Source of the DNA: Phymorhynchus buccinoides
Lineage: Eukaryota > Mollusca > Gastropoda > Neogastropoda > Raphitomidae
Length of the DNA stretch: 64,000 bases
NCBI GenBank assembly: GCA_017654935.2
Contig: CM065699.1
Coordinates: 11,045,468 to 11,109,467 of the forward strand
Direction of reading: 5' to 3'
Below, piece after piece: positions 33,833-47,846 of the stretch. The notes under the pieces are model-generated. The model was not told the origin of the DNA, did not search any database, and saw only the letters and a list, made by a program, of their open reading frames with translations. Both the position numbers and the translations under genes were made by a program. Position 1 is the stretch's first letter, and each line of letters starts with the position of its first letter.

Positions 33833-35790
33833 ATACTGGGTCTGCATATGTTAAACTTGAAAGTAACCATTAATACTTGAAAATAAAGAAAAAATAACCA
33901 CAGGGACTCTTATTCAAACAAGCGCGAAATCGCAATAGTTTGTGGCACGCGGTCTATTTTTACCACTCCAATCATGAGTTACCTCCCCTGGCTTTTCAAT
34001 AATTTTAATCTGTAAACCAGAATGTTATCTCTGCACCATTTCGTAACTTTTTATATCTTTTGGAAAACATTTAAAACTATGTATCCTACTTATACTCATC
34101 AAAAGAAGCACCGCATACTCGTCGTGTCTGTTGTAGTGTCTGTATTACATATGTTTATTATTTTGTACGCTTTTAAAATACATCATTTTAAAGAGCGGCC
34201 AGAAGTGTAGCCTCGATTTGAAGTGCGACAATTTTGTCAAAATGTGCGACAATTTTGGACCGACAGACCGACAAAGTGAGTTATAGGTTTGTGGCTTGCC
34301 ACAAGCAAAAACACAAAGTTCAAAATGGTAGGTTTCTGTCCCTTTTATTTGAAAAAAAGCACAGACGTTTCGGAAACTAACTCCGTTTTCAATGTGAAGA
34401 TAATGAGAGCCAAAGTGTTGGCGAGAGATTTAAATACAAAAGGAAGAGTGAGTAGAAATAATAAAATATCAGAAAAACGATGACGTGAAAAAAATGATGA
34501 CGTGAAAAACCTGAGTACATATTAACATTGCGTCAACGTTACGCAATGTTAATATGTACTCAGGTTTTCCTTTTGTATTTAAATCTCTCGCCAACACTTT
34601 GGCTCTCATTATCTTCACATTGAAAACGGAGTTAGTCTCCGAAACGTCTGTGCTTTTTTTCAAATAAAAGGGACAGAAAGTAGTGAGAAACCTACCGTTT
34701 TGAACTTTGTGTTTTTTAACCACTAATAGCTTACCCAGATCATCAAAATGTACAGGAGCTCATCATAAACTTTTTCTCATTATAACTACAATTGATCTAG
34801 CATAAAAATGATTAACTGCATTCCACTGGCAAAACCTTACAGCACATAATAAGTTATTATGACACAGAATATGCACAGTGTGTTGTACTTCAATCCGATT
34901 CCACAGAACTTAGATTACTAAACTAGTTTAGACTTTAGTAGTTCAATCCATCACAAATATAAATCACACAACTGGCCTCACTGCCGTATGTTCCTAAAAT
35001 GGCCTTTTCCTACAAAGTTGTACATTAATTTGCCCTGTGAAACATACGGCAAGGCATGTTCATGACACAGTTCTTTTTATAGATCAATAATCATGCCTAC
35101 CTCTCAAGCATAGGGCCTAGTGACTTTTTTGCAGACGGCTTCCCTGTTACTTCCTTTTTTGGTCATCGTCTGCTTCACGGCTCTTTTTACAGCGATCTTG
35201 TCATACAAACGGTTTTGTTGCACTAACAAAATAATTTTTAGTATAATTGTTTCAAAACTGTCACTTCTATGTTCACCTGTCAACAAATAAATATTTATAT
35301 GTACCTGCATTTCGGGTGTGTCAAATGTTATGCCAAGGTCTGTCAAAACAACATCGCTTCAAAGTCGTCTGCAAAGGGGAGGTATTATTGTGCGAGGGTA
35401 ATTTTGGCCCCGACTTTGTTCTTATGTGTAAACATAATTCAAAAGAAGTACTTTATGTAAAATATTATATTTTATATACTCATATTGAATAATCAAAAAG
35501 TTAGCTTAAGAAAACAAATTGCTTTAACCTTATTTTTTATTTATTAAAATCGAGGTTATCCCCAGTCTACTTTCATTTTCTGTTATCTATTTACCACAAA
35601 CCTTTTTTATTTTACGAAAACATATTTTCGTTTAACATAAATAAAAGCAGATGAAAATATTTCGATTTGTAAATACTGTCTTATTAATATATTGTTGTCT
35701 ACAGACTGTGTGCGTTTATTCGTATTGGCAACAAAATATTAATTACTTTTGTAGTGCTTCCTGTAAAGAGATGCGACATTGAAAAGCAAC
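33833..35790. other. Region upstream of mL52
   Basis: Contains the Penelope-like inverted repeat and GACAGACCGACAAAGTGAG (34261), a phrase typical of dispersed molluscan repeats. The 80-codon minus frame at 35104-35346 is unrecognised. The promoter of mL52 must lie near 35600-35790; no TATA box or clear motif is evident. Confidence 0.45.
34305..34730. mobile_element. Inverted repeat resembling Penelope-like element termini
   Basis: Two arms of about 140 bp (34310-34445 and 34558-34710) are near-perfect reverse complements, joined by a shorter palindrome centred near 34530 (TTAACATTGCGTCAACG...). Each arm includes CCGAAACGTCTGTGC and TTTCAAATAAAAG, a motif set I associate with the terminal repeats of Penelope-like retroelements. 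No coding sequence. Confidence 0.4.
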
Positions 35791-35827
35791 ATGGCTTGCT
35801 CAAGGTGCACAACCCTTCTTCTGAGAG
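35791..35827 (+). CDS. MRPL52: mL52 coding exon 1 (start codon, targeting peptide)
   Basis: ATG at 35791 in the context CAACATGG opens 12 codons plus one base, followed by the donor GTAGGC at 35828. The single leftover G completes a glycine codon with the GT that begins exon 2. This is the only nearby ATG exon I found upstream whose phase and basic, hydrophobic sequence fit. The 5' UTR boundary is not determined. Confidence 0.68.
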
Positions 35828-38800
35828 GTAGGCCTAGATAATCAGAATTTTCAAGTGAAAGAATGTTAGACTATAACCGCCTATGCTACAACAGGATTAA
35901 TAATATTGAATTGTATACTGTCATATTACTGTGTGTGTCGGTGCACTGTCTGTGTCAGTGTGTGTATCACTGTATAGTGTATGTGTACATTCTTGGTCAG
36001 GTCAGATCTTCAGGGCAGCCAGGCCTCACGGCCTCTTGATAAGAGTGCCCTATCTTTTGATTGTTTGTTATTGTGGCTTTGTTCATTAATCAGATTGGCA
36101 CCGCTGTGGCGCTTTTTGAACTATCATTGTCGTCTTAATCATAATTGTATTTAAAAACATTAATTTTGGGGTCACTATCTAGTAGGGTGGTTATAAAATT
36201 TTAAAAAAATATTTACTTTTTGTCAAATCCTAATGAAATTTATGTCATTGGAAAGAGCCCGACAAGACCTTTAAAATGATACCCAAATTATCAAAATCGG
36301 TCGAAAATTGAGAAAGTTACGACGTTTTAAAATGTTAGCTTTTTTTACATGAGCTATATAAGAAAAAGTTGATCAAGATTACCGGCCCTTACCGTATCAA
36401 GGTTTGGATGAATAAAACAGCCATAACTTTTTCTTTTTTTTACCAATAAACAAAACATTGGTACCAAAATAAAGCTTATTCAAAGGGGCAACATCAACCC
36501 CAAACATTAGACAGATTAGGCCTAAGCTTTTTGTGCGACTCACAAGATCGCAACATCAACATGCGCGTGACAGAAAACATGTCCGACAGTCTTCGACGTA
36601 ACACCTCCCGACTTGTGGAGACCTTGAGCAGCATTGAGATTTATTCTAGATGCACCAAATTTGGTGTACTTGTAGAAAAATAATTAAATGTAACTGCGCA
36701 TTTGTTTTAAAGAATTATATAATTACCGTTCAGAAATGATAAACGAATGAATTGGACCCAAATATTGGATCGCTTGTCTCTCGCGATCGGCCGTCTTAGC
36801 GTAAAAAAAGATCGTTCCCGAATGACCGAGTAGGTGTCTGCTTCCCGAAAGAAAGAAACTCGGATGGTCAGCGCCAAGAATAACCACCAATAAAAACAAG
36901 CAAAGGAAGTGACCGTTTGGCACATAGCCAAAATCGCGGTTTGGATTTTCAACGAGAAAAATCGCTGCGGCTTGACCTAATTCCGTCGTTCCTACTATCT
37001 AGGAGGTTTTTGAAATGGTTAATGTTGGAAGCAAGTTTAGTTTGTGCAGGGAGATTAGTAGTAGTAGTAGTAGTAGTAGTAGGGACAGGCTCTCAAGCCT
37101 AGGCCTCGCGGCCTATATAACGTCCCCTCTTTGGCAATGACGTTGCAAAAATTATTTTGGGTCTGAGCAAGTTTTTGAAAGACAATCAGTCAAAATCATT
37201 AAAAAGACTCTGAAATTTCTGACTGGAATCCAGAAGATTTTTAAAGGTGTTAATATTAGTTGCAAACTTGATGTTAGTACTTAGTTCATTCCAATGAACA
37301 GCAACTCTATAAGAAAATGAAAATTTTCTTCTATTACTTTGACAATATCTAATAAAGATTTTGCCTTCTGACTTTCTCGTGATGTTAAATTGTGGAACAG
37401 AAAAGAAAGTTTCAAAATTGATGTCATCAATACCATGGAAGATCTTATAAGTTTGTATAAGGCTGCCTCTCAACCTCCTACCCTTAAGAGAGTGTAAGTT
37501 TAGGTGTCTTAGCCTTTCAATATATGACATGTTTTTACATTCTTTTAGCAGTTTTGTGGCCCGTCTTTGAACTTTTTCTATTTGATTAGACTGCCTTTTC
37601 AAAAAAGGACACCATATAGCATTAGCATATTCCAGATGTGGCCTTACAAAAGATTTATATAGTTTTAGAAAAGTGTCTTTATCAAGATAAGTGAAACTTC
37701 TTTTAATAATTCCCAACATCTGGTTTGCCTTGCCCACCACTCTCTGTATATGAGGATCAAATGATAATTTGTTATCAAAGGTAACACCCAAATCTTTCTC
37801 TTCTGTGACAGTATTTATCTGCTGAATTCCATCATTGAGTCTCATTTCATATTCAACATTCTGATTGTTTTTACCAATATGTAACACACCACATTTTGAT
37901 ACATTAAAATATAAATTCCAGGTATCGGACCAATCCTGCAAACAGTAAATGTCATTTTGTAAAGTGGTACTGCAAGATGAGCTATTATAGATTTTTGTGT
38001 CATCTGCAAAAATTTTACAAGCACTAATAACATTATCTGGTAGATCATTAATAAATATAGTAAATAGAATAGGACCAAGTATACTTCCCTGGGGAATTCC
38101 ACTGAGGACACTACTCTCTACTGATTTATCCACTCCTACTCTAACATGTTGTGATCTTTCTTTTAAAAAGTTACTGATCCAGTTAAGCAATTTACCACAA
38201 ATTCCATAAGCAGCTAATTTGACTAATAACCTCTCATGCGGTACCGTGTCAAACGCCTTTCTAAAATCCAAATATATTACATCTACACTATGGCCCTGAT
38301 CAGTAAGTAAGGTTAAATTTTCCATAACTTCCAATAACTGCGTTACACAGGATTTTTTTTACGAAAACCATGTTGACAATTTACATATAAGTCATTATCA
38401 CTGAAGTGAGACACAACAGCATCTCTAACTAAGCCTTCTAATACTTTACAAGCAATACAAGTCAGACTTACCGGACGATAATTACCAGGGTCTGATTTTT
38501 GTCCTTTTTTATGAATAGCTATTACCTCTGCTGTTCTCCAATCATTAGGTAAATCACCAGTCTCTAAAGATTTGTTGTACAAGGACGACAAAGGAACAGA
38601 AATTTCATCACTTAACTCCTTTAAAACTCTAGGTGGTATTAAGTCTGGACCTTGTGACTTGTTGGGGTTAAGCTCTCTTAATTTGTTTTTCACAGCCAAA
38701 GGAGTCACTCTAACATCAGTAATAGAAATCCCATTGGAGTATGAACATTCTTCAATATTTGGTAAGTTATTTACATCTTCTTGCATGAAAACACTAGAGA

Positions 38801-41800
38801 AAAAATTATTAAGGGTTTCCGCCTTCTCTAAATTAGTTGTTGACATTTTACCATCCTCCCCTACCAGTGCGCTAATCCCTGTATTCATTTTCAATTTGTC
38901 CTTGACATATTTCCAGAATCTTTTAGGGTTGTCTTTTGCCTGTTTAGCTGTTTCTTTTTCATACTCTCTTCTTGCTTTCTTTATAGCTTTTTTACATTTA
39001 TTTCTCTCCTTTATGTATCTTAAATAAGCTAAGCCTGATTTAGTGCGAAGGTATCTCACAAACAATTTATATTTCTTTTTAATCTGTCTAAAAGTTTTCT
39101 TATTCATCCATATAGGCGTTTGTTTCTTTTTACCACCCTGTCTTACTCTAGGGATACACTCTTCCATTCCTCTATGTATCACTCCTTTCATACAATTCCA
39201 TGCATCCTCCACATTAAGGTCAGTTACTGTCCCCCAATTATACTCTCGTACAATGTTTCTTAATTTATCATAATTACCCTTATTTAGATTATAAACGTAT
39301 CTTACCTGTTCTTCAACTTTGTTTAATAAAATATTTAATTGAAATACTAGCACGTCATGGTCGCTCTTACCAACTGGATCCATATGTGTTATTTCTGTGA
39401 TAAAATTCCTGTCATTCACTAATACCCAGTCATCCAGGGTGGGATTTTGATTCACTCTTCTTCTAGTTGGTTTTTGTACCATTTGTATCAAAAATGCATC
39501 ATGAATATGTTCTATGATAAAGTTGTTTTTCTCACCTGACCATACTCCGTCCCAGCGGACATGAGGAAAGTTAAAGTCACCTGTTATACACACTTTGTCA
39601 TAACTGTTTAATTTATCTGACTTAAGCATGTGAAATAACCTTTCATCATTTTCACAGGTACTAGTATTTGGACTTCTATAAATGCATCCCATTAATATTT
39701 TGCCATCATTTGTTGTATCAAAGGAACACCATACACTTTCTTGAAAACCGTAAGAACTAAAGTCATTACAAACACGGGCATTTAGCTTCTTATCTACATA
39801 CAGAGCAACACCTCTATGATGGGGATTATTTATAAACATGTCATAACCAGGAATATTATATTCAACTTCACAAAATGTATTAAAACATTTTGGTTTAATT
39901 TCTGACAAAGCAATGATTGACGGGTTGATTTGATCTATTCTTGTCAAAAATTCATCCTTCTTGTTAAGAAAACTATCTACATTTGAGTACAACACATTAC
40001 AAACATTTACAATAGGTTTAGAATTAGAACAATGAACTTTTCTTTTCACACCTTCGCTATGTACACTATTTACATGGGGTCGGCCGTTCAGTCACTGTTT
40101 GCCAGAAGCAGCTGCTGTGGCGGCAGAATCGCCTCCACCAGCCTGCTGCTGCCCACCAGGGCCAGCCCTCCAACTTTTCCAAGCTACCACTTTCCCGTTT
40201 CTGATCACCAAGTTTTCTTCCCCAGCTCCCATGCGTCTTTGTTTTTCGTCTCTCAGTGCCTTGTTTTTCTCACGCTGCTTCTGTGTGTAGTCGTTGTTAA
40301 TGTACACTTTCTCTTCAGATTTGCCTTTGCTTTTGTTCAACTCAGGAGCTTTCCTTACTATCTCTCTCTTCTTCTCTTCAGTCTTGATAGTCACCCGTAA
40401 CATTCTTGGTCTGTTCCCTCCCTCCCTTCCCAGCCTGACAGGGTTACCTACCTCACCTTCCTGTAGTGGAACTAATTTACTGATCAAGTTCTTAGCAGCC
40501 ACCAAGTCATCTTTCTTTTTGTCATCAAACTCTGTTTTGCCACTTTCCTTTAGATTTACAATGATCAGATTGTTTTTCCTCTTCTCAATTTCTAACTTCT
40601 CTTCCATCATTTCTTCAAGTTTCCTGTCCACAACCTCTTCAATTTTTTCTTCCATTTTTATTCCTACCTCTTTCTCCAGACTTGCTAGGCGAGTGGTCAA
40701 CGAGTTCACGAGTGGAATCAAATCCAGGAGCTTATCTAGGCGACTACCTATCTTGGACTGAACCTCTTTTTCTCCCTGAAGACAAGGATTGCAAACCCAT
40801 TGCAAGTTTGGCTGTTTTCGATCAGTCAAGTTGTCAAAACTGCCTTTAGTAATATGCGCACATTTCTGATGAGCCCAGTTCTTACAAACGTAGCATTCAA
40901 CACAATTTGTCCCTTCTTCCACAGCAGAGTCGCAATAAATGCATTGCCAAGCGGACAAGAGCTGCATTTTGCTAGGAGATTCACCAATGATTGTTCCAGT
41001 GCTGGGTGACTCTATTAGAAAAGAAGTTTTTTCTCATATTAGTTCTACTGTATTGGGTCAGTATTTTTAGATCACTGTTACGGGTTCTCAAATCGTTAGA
41101 CAATTGAAACAAATGCTTGTTACTGTTAGTTTTGTCAGGGTTATTCAAAATTTTATATACAGTTATCAAATCTCCCCTTACTCTTCTAAATTTTAAGGAT
41201 GGTAAACTTAACTTATGAAGTCTGTCCCCATATTCCAAATTTTGTATTGATTTTATTAATTTGGTTGCTCGCCTTTGTACCCTTTCAATTTGTGTAGATT
41301 GTCTTTTAAGAAAAGGGTTCCAAATTAGATTTCCATACTCAAGATGAGGTCTTACTAAACTTTTACATAGGTTCAAAAAAACTTCTGTATTTAATTCCAT
41401 AAAACTTCTTCTAATTAAACCCAATATTCTATTGGCCTTGTTTACTGCTGTTGTAATGTGTATCAAATTTGAGTTTAAAATCAAATATGACTCCTAAGTC
41501 TTTTTCATCTGAACAGGTTTCCAAAACATGTTTAGCTGAACCGTGGGAAATTTCATAAGTCTCATTTTGATTGCCATAGCCCACATGCATGACTTTGCAC
41601 TTTCCTGCATTAAAATAGAGATTCCACTTTTCTGACCATTCCATAAGTTTATCTATGTCATTTTGTATTATGTCTGAATATTTAGAACAGTTGTAAAGTT
41701 TGGTATCGTCTTCTTATTCAAGATTAGATAATAAATCAATGACAATGTCAACGGACATTTTCCCAGCAATCAAGGCGGAGGACTTTATCACCCCAGTAAA

Positions 41801-44800
41801 GAACAAGAGGCCCATATCTTGGCATAAGATCAAACAATCAATCAATCAATATTTTTATTGTCCATTTTACAGGAAATTCTTTTTGTAGCAATAAAACAAT
41901 CAACAAAACAACAATAAAGACAGACATAGTATTTAGTAACTATATAGAAAAGACGAGAAATCAAATATGCAACTATGCGCACATAAAATTCTTGGTCACA
42001 CACGCCACAACCACACACGCACACACAACACGCTCACATCATGCACACGCATACAACCATTTAACTACCCATCCATCTAACTTATTATATGTTTACACAT
42101 AGTGACATACATACAACTTACATTCACAAATTATATATCATACAACTATCTTCGTAATACAACATTACATATGTACATGCATACACAAACATACATAGAT
42201 ACGCCTGTCGCAGTCAAAAGTGTAGCTCGTGCAAATCTGCCGCTCGCTACTATGAGAGTCTGTATTTGCGACAACCACAAATTTCACTCTTTCTTTACTT
42301 GAACCATTTACCTAACCCTAACCCTAACCCTATCCCTACAAAAAAGTGAAATTTGTGGTTCATGCCCAATGTCGCAAATTTAACAGACTCTCGTAGTAGC
42401 GAGCGGCAGATTTGCACGAGCTACACTTTTGACTGTGACAACGCCTACATGGATACATAGAATGATAGATAGATAGACAGATACATACATGTATGCATAC
42501 ATTGCATCTACATCTACACCTACATTCATAGATGTGTTGGGAATAATTATACAGCAAACACATATGAACACCACCATTGCACCAACGTTAGTCCAACACT
42601 GCCCCCCCCCCCCCCCCCTTCCAATCCCCGCCCCCTACCCCACATATTCATCAGTAATACTTGTTAGAAGAAGGAACAACAAATTAATTATCAACATTGT
42701 CCCTGATTTAAAACAAAATTGAAAGCAAAAGTACATTAAGAAAGAACTACAGAATTGTCACACATGCACGCACATATATATATATATATATATGCAGGCA
42801 CACACACACACACGCACACGCACACGCACACACACACACAAACTTGCTCAAGCATGCAAGGACACACACGCACACACCCCAGCACGCATGTATGCAAACA
42901 CCTACATTCACCCACCCCACACACACACACGCACACCCTCATAATCTCATGCATGCATGAACTTTTTTTTTTTAAAGAAAAGCAATTCATAAACACCATT
43001 AAACACTGATTCAAAGCATACACACACACACACACACAGCACAGATCTGTGAATGGCTGTTTCATCCATGTTATTGTCTTGTCTCTGGACAACCTCCGAT
43101 TTCCATGAACACACACACTCACTCACACACGCACGCATGCACACACGCATGCACGCACACACGCACACGCACACACACACACACACACGCACACGCACAC
43201 GCACACGCACACACACACACGCACACACACACACAGGATCTCCTGTTGTAGCATAGGCGGTTATAGTCTAACATTCAAACAACAACCAGTCTGTCTCAGA
43301 ACATTGTGATACAGTTCACAAGAAACAACTCCCAGTGTTTTAATGTTATCTTCAGTAACAGTAGCACTGATGTTTATAAATATAGTTTTTTCCCCGCGAA
43401 CTGTGCCTGACTGGAATGGCCTCAATGAAGAGACAGTGAGGGCTGGGACGATGGAGGCATTCAAGCTGCGCCTCTTGTCTCCAACAACATCTCATTAGAC
43501 ATTTTATTTATTTTATTTTATTATATATATTCTTCTTCTTTATAATTTATTTATATTTTTCTTGTTCTCCACAGAATTGGGTGCCTGCCAACGTACTACA
43601 TACAGATGCAGATGCTGAACTTGATGCTAAAGCAGCAGACAAATGTACCAATTAATTATAAAGAAGCAAATAAAGTTGTACTCTAAAAATCTTGGCTGTA
43701 TGAATTGAAGTCATTTTTATTAACTTAAAAATTACTTGCTTGAAACTACCAAGATTTCCGGCGTGGAACTTTAGTTGGTTCTACAGTGGAACCTCCCTCA
43801 TACGCTATAATATCAGACCTCCCATTATAAGACTCCCTCCCACATAAGACCTACTTCTCCGAGTCTGAAACATTGCCCTTTTTCTTTGTAAGTATTAAAA
43901 TTACCCCTCTTATAAGACCCCTCCCTTATATGACCTCATTTTGGATGATTTTTTAACGTCTTATAAGGGAGGTTCCACTGTATTTTTAAAATTCAAGATG
44001 GGAACTGTGGTTACGGGTCGATAAATCGTGCACCTGTGTCTTGGAAAACTGATTTTAACTCACTCTTACAATTGACTCTAACCCTATCCCTTACTTTAAC
44101 TAAATAAAACCAAACCTTGATGCATTAAATTTAAATACAGTGGAATCTCCCTTTTAAGACCTCCCATTGTAAGACTCCCTCCCATATAAGACCTGCTTCT
44201 CGTAGACATTGCCCTTCTTTGTAAGTATTAAAATTGTTTCCCTTATAAGACCCCTCCCTTATATGACCTCATTTTGGTAGATTTTTGAGTTATAAGGGAG
44301 GTTCCACTGTATGCAACAACAAAAAATTCATTTGGTGATGAAAAAATCAACTTGTATCAGTTCTTACTACCCCTGAACATGACCTAAATGTTGCAACAAT
44401 CCTGTGTCCGCAGGCACTGCAAATGTTTAAGCAGTTTGTTCACATGTTGTGTTTATACAGGTAGTAATCTGCAGACTGCTGCAGTCGGTGTACGTTTTAG
44501 CACTGCTGCTGTCCTCCATGGCAAGAGAGCCAAGGAACCCGCTCTCAGGAAATGGGGCCTTGAGTGAGTGGAGACGTACCATATCGTCGGTGACATTCAA
44601 AAACCTCCAATCTCAATTTTGGTAGTTTTGAGAAAAATGAAAAAAACTGTTTTAAAAATTAGCCGCGTTGACCACAATTGATTAACTATAATGAATATGT
44701 TGTTCAAGATGTTGCGAGTTTAGTCCTGCATTTTGTTCAGATTACTTTTTTTTTAAATTTTAGACTTGAAAAGAACGAAGATACAATGTTTTTGTCCTTA

Positions 44801-47665
44801 ACTAGATCTGAATTTGGGACTTACTAAAAAACTAAAAAACTGGGACTTACTAGTTTTTCGTCTATAGTTACAACCTCATTTACCCCAGATAGAAAGTCGT
44901 TAGAGATACAAGCTTTTGGTGGAAGGTGGCGGGGAAAATTAGAAAGCTGACTATGTATCTAACTCAACCCCCCCCAAAAATGGAGATACAAGGTTTTTTA
45001 ATTTCGCCGATGATATGTTTTGGACATATCATATAGTAAAAAGCCAAGTGTCCGTGTGTCTGTCTGTCTGTCTGAAACACAAAACGGGCCTTACAACTCC
45101 GCCATTTTTTTACCGAGTCGCTTCAAATTTGCTGTGAGCCCTAACGGGGCGATGGCAACGGCAACTGAGTCGGCCGTGTCATTTGCGCGGTTTGGCACAT
45201 GCGCGAAACGCGTATCCGCCGGACTCTCGGCGCCCGTATCTCCGGCATTTCTGGACCGATTGCCTTCAAATTTGGCAGGTAGATGACCGGGGACGGTGAC
45301 TATCGGTGTGCCAAACCGGAAGCGAATCGGTTCAGAAACGCGAAACCAGTACTCAGCGTTACCAGTACGTGGCGTTACCAGTACGGTGCATTGCCAGTAC
45401 TAGGCGTTGTGCTAGTGTTTTATTATAAGGCGTACCCTCTAAATTTGACACAAAATTCAGATTGTGTTCTTATATTTTCTTACTATATATTGTAAGTCAT
45501 ATAGCAAGGTGCAGGGGTCTCCGTGTGGGGAACAGTATCGCCTTAGTTATGGTCCGTAAAATATGGTACACTATATATTGTAAGTCATATAGCAAGGTGC
45601 AGGGGTCTCCGTGTGGGGAACAGTATCGCCTTAGTTATGGTCCGTAAAATATGGTACACTATATATTGTAAGTCATATAGCAAGGTGCAGGGGTCTCAGT
45701 GTGGGGAACAGTATCGCCTTAGTTATGGTCCGTAAAATATGGTACACTATATATTGTAAGTCATATAGCAAGGTGCAGGGGTCTCCGTGTGGGGAACAGT
45801 ATCGCCTTAGTTATGGTCCGTAAAATATGGTACACTATATATTGTAAGTCATATAGCAAGGTGCAGGGGTCTCCGTGTGGGGAACAGTATCGCCTTAGTT
45901 ATGGTCCGTAAAATATGGTACACTATATATTGTAAGTCATATAGCAAGGTGCAGGGGTCTCAGTGTGGGGAACAGTATCGCCTTAGTTATGGTCCGTAAA
46001 ATATGGTACACTATATATTGTAAGTCATATAGCAAGGTGCAGGGGTCTCAGTGTGGGGAACAGTATCGCCTTAGTTATGGTCCGTAAAATATGGTACACT
46101 ATGCGAAAGGCATCAGAATTATCAGAGGATTTGCAGATTTCAGAGGATTGAAAATTGCTGGAGGATGATTTGTTTGTGATCGTAGAGTGAATGAAAATCT
46201 GTTTAATGTCCTCCCGTCTGGAACAGACACATATGGGACATTTGCAGATATAAAGATGGTGGGAATGATCCTGGAGGCATTGCCCAGAGGTAATGCAACA
46301 CCAGTAAAGTCCCAAATTTTTTGCAATACAGATATTAAATTTGTGATGGTAGAGGTTTTGCCATTGCTTCGTAAGGTAGGCCTGCTTCTCCATCAGATAA
46401 CTTTTGTTAGTAATTATGTTAATCAATTATGCCTTTTTGGGTCATGTTTGGAAGTGATTTCAATGTTGCCCCTCTATTCTCTAAAGCCTTGATGGCTCTT
46501 TTATCACGGTTTTAAGAGGATTGGACCTCAGACTTTTCTGATGTCTCCTACATATTATATCTTATTTTTCGATCGCTCTGACAGTTTCCTGTCAATTATG
46601 AGCGCAGATGCGTTATGCTGCCGTTATGCTCCTAACTAAGAAATAGTTAGGCCCAGCAAGTCCGACTTCGGCTGGAAGAAATCTTTTGGAAAGTGTGTCT
46701 TGAAAAAAGGCAGGAGAATGGACCGGTATTACGGCAGAAAGATAGTAGATGACAGCAAGCAAAGGGAAAAGGCAGAGTCAAAGAGAGTGACAGATTAGAG
46801 GAAGTTACAAGCACAGAACTTCCAGAAAGTGGGGGAATTATTTATACAAAAGACCCCCCGGTATCCCCATGGGGGGACATATTATAGCAAAACAGATTAT
46901 ATCAAAACTCATCCAAGGGCAAGAACTCTTGTATGTCTTAATTGTCATGTAGTAGTTGTCTCCCTTCTTTTGTTGTGATGGCTTTTCCTCTTTAAAGACC
47001 CCCCCCCCCCACATCACGTGTCAGATTCCCTCTTATGCTAGGAAGATTTCTTAAAGATTTCTTACCAGCTATCAGAGGGAAAACACGTGAAAACCGCGAT
47101 GTTGACACGTGACGTGGAGGGTCTTTAAAACGACCACAAAATCATATTGATGCTGGTGAATTTTTACATTGTGATTCTGTTTTTTTAAGCAAAGTTATTG
47201 TGGTTTGCAGACAATTTCCCCGTGTGAACCGCTCCAGACAGCGAAGCCCCCTGGTGGACCTGCCAGACTTCACCTACCTAGGTGATGCGTTGGTTCAGTT
47301 TAATGTGTTGGTTATGCGTTTGGTTCAGTTCAATGTGTTGGTGATGCGTTGGTTCAGTTAGTTCAATGTGTTGGTAATGCGTCGGTTCAGCTAGTTCAAT
47401 GCGTTGGTTCAGCTAGTTCAATGTGTTGGTGATGCGTTGGTTCAGTTAGTTGAATGTGTTGGTTATGCGTTGGTTCAGTTAGTTAAATGTGTTGGTTATG
47501 TGTTGGTTCAGTTAGTTGAATGTGTTGGTCAGGAGTTGGCATGTTTAGCTCATGCAAGCCAACAAATATATGTGTACATTCATACATGTCCACAAAAGCA
47601 CATACACAACACATACACACATGCACACACGTACTGTCTTTCTATCTCTTGTTTCTCTCTCTCTG

Positions 47666-47697
<32 letters not shown>

Positions 47698-47781
47698 TGT
47701 TTGATTGTTGATTTGTATGTAACCTTGCTCCCCATCCCCCCAAAGTCACTGAACGAATTGGCACAATGTTGTATTATTATT

Positions 47782-47846
<65 letters not shown>

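Larger units (their letters stand above)
37056..40994 (-). mobile_element. Nearly full-length CR1-type LINE (about 3.9 kb)
   Basis: Non-LTR retrotransposon on the minus strand. Contents in order: about 26 bp of leader, ORF1 (40967-40092), ORF2 with endonuclease and reverse transcriptase (40091-37186), a 3' UTR containing the hairpin AGGCCGCGAGGCCT, and a (CTA)n tail (seen as (TAG)n at 37056-37082 on the plus strand). It sits in intron 1 of mL52, opposite to the gene, and is inserted into an older CR1-like copy (see 40995-41715 and 36985-37055). A 4-base AATC occurs at both junctions and could be a short target duplication. One frameshift interrupts ORF2. Confidence 0.9.

Noticed and set aside
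40099..40761. Plus-strand frames of 63-155 residues, Phe/Ser-rich
   Set aside because: Antisense shadows of LINE ORF1.
42303..42340. A true telomere or interstitial telomere from chromosome fusion
   Set aside because: Only about 30 bp of imperfect CCCTAA in the loop of a foldback element with its own target duplication.
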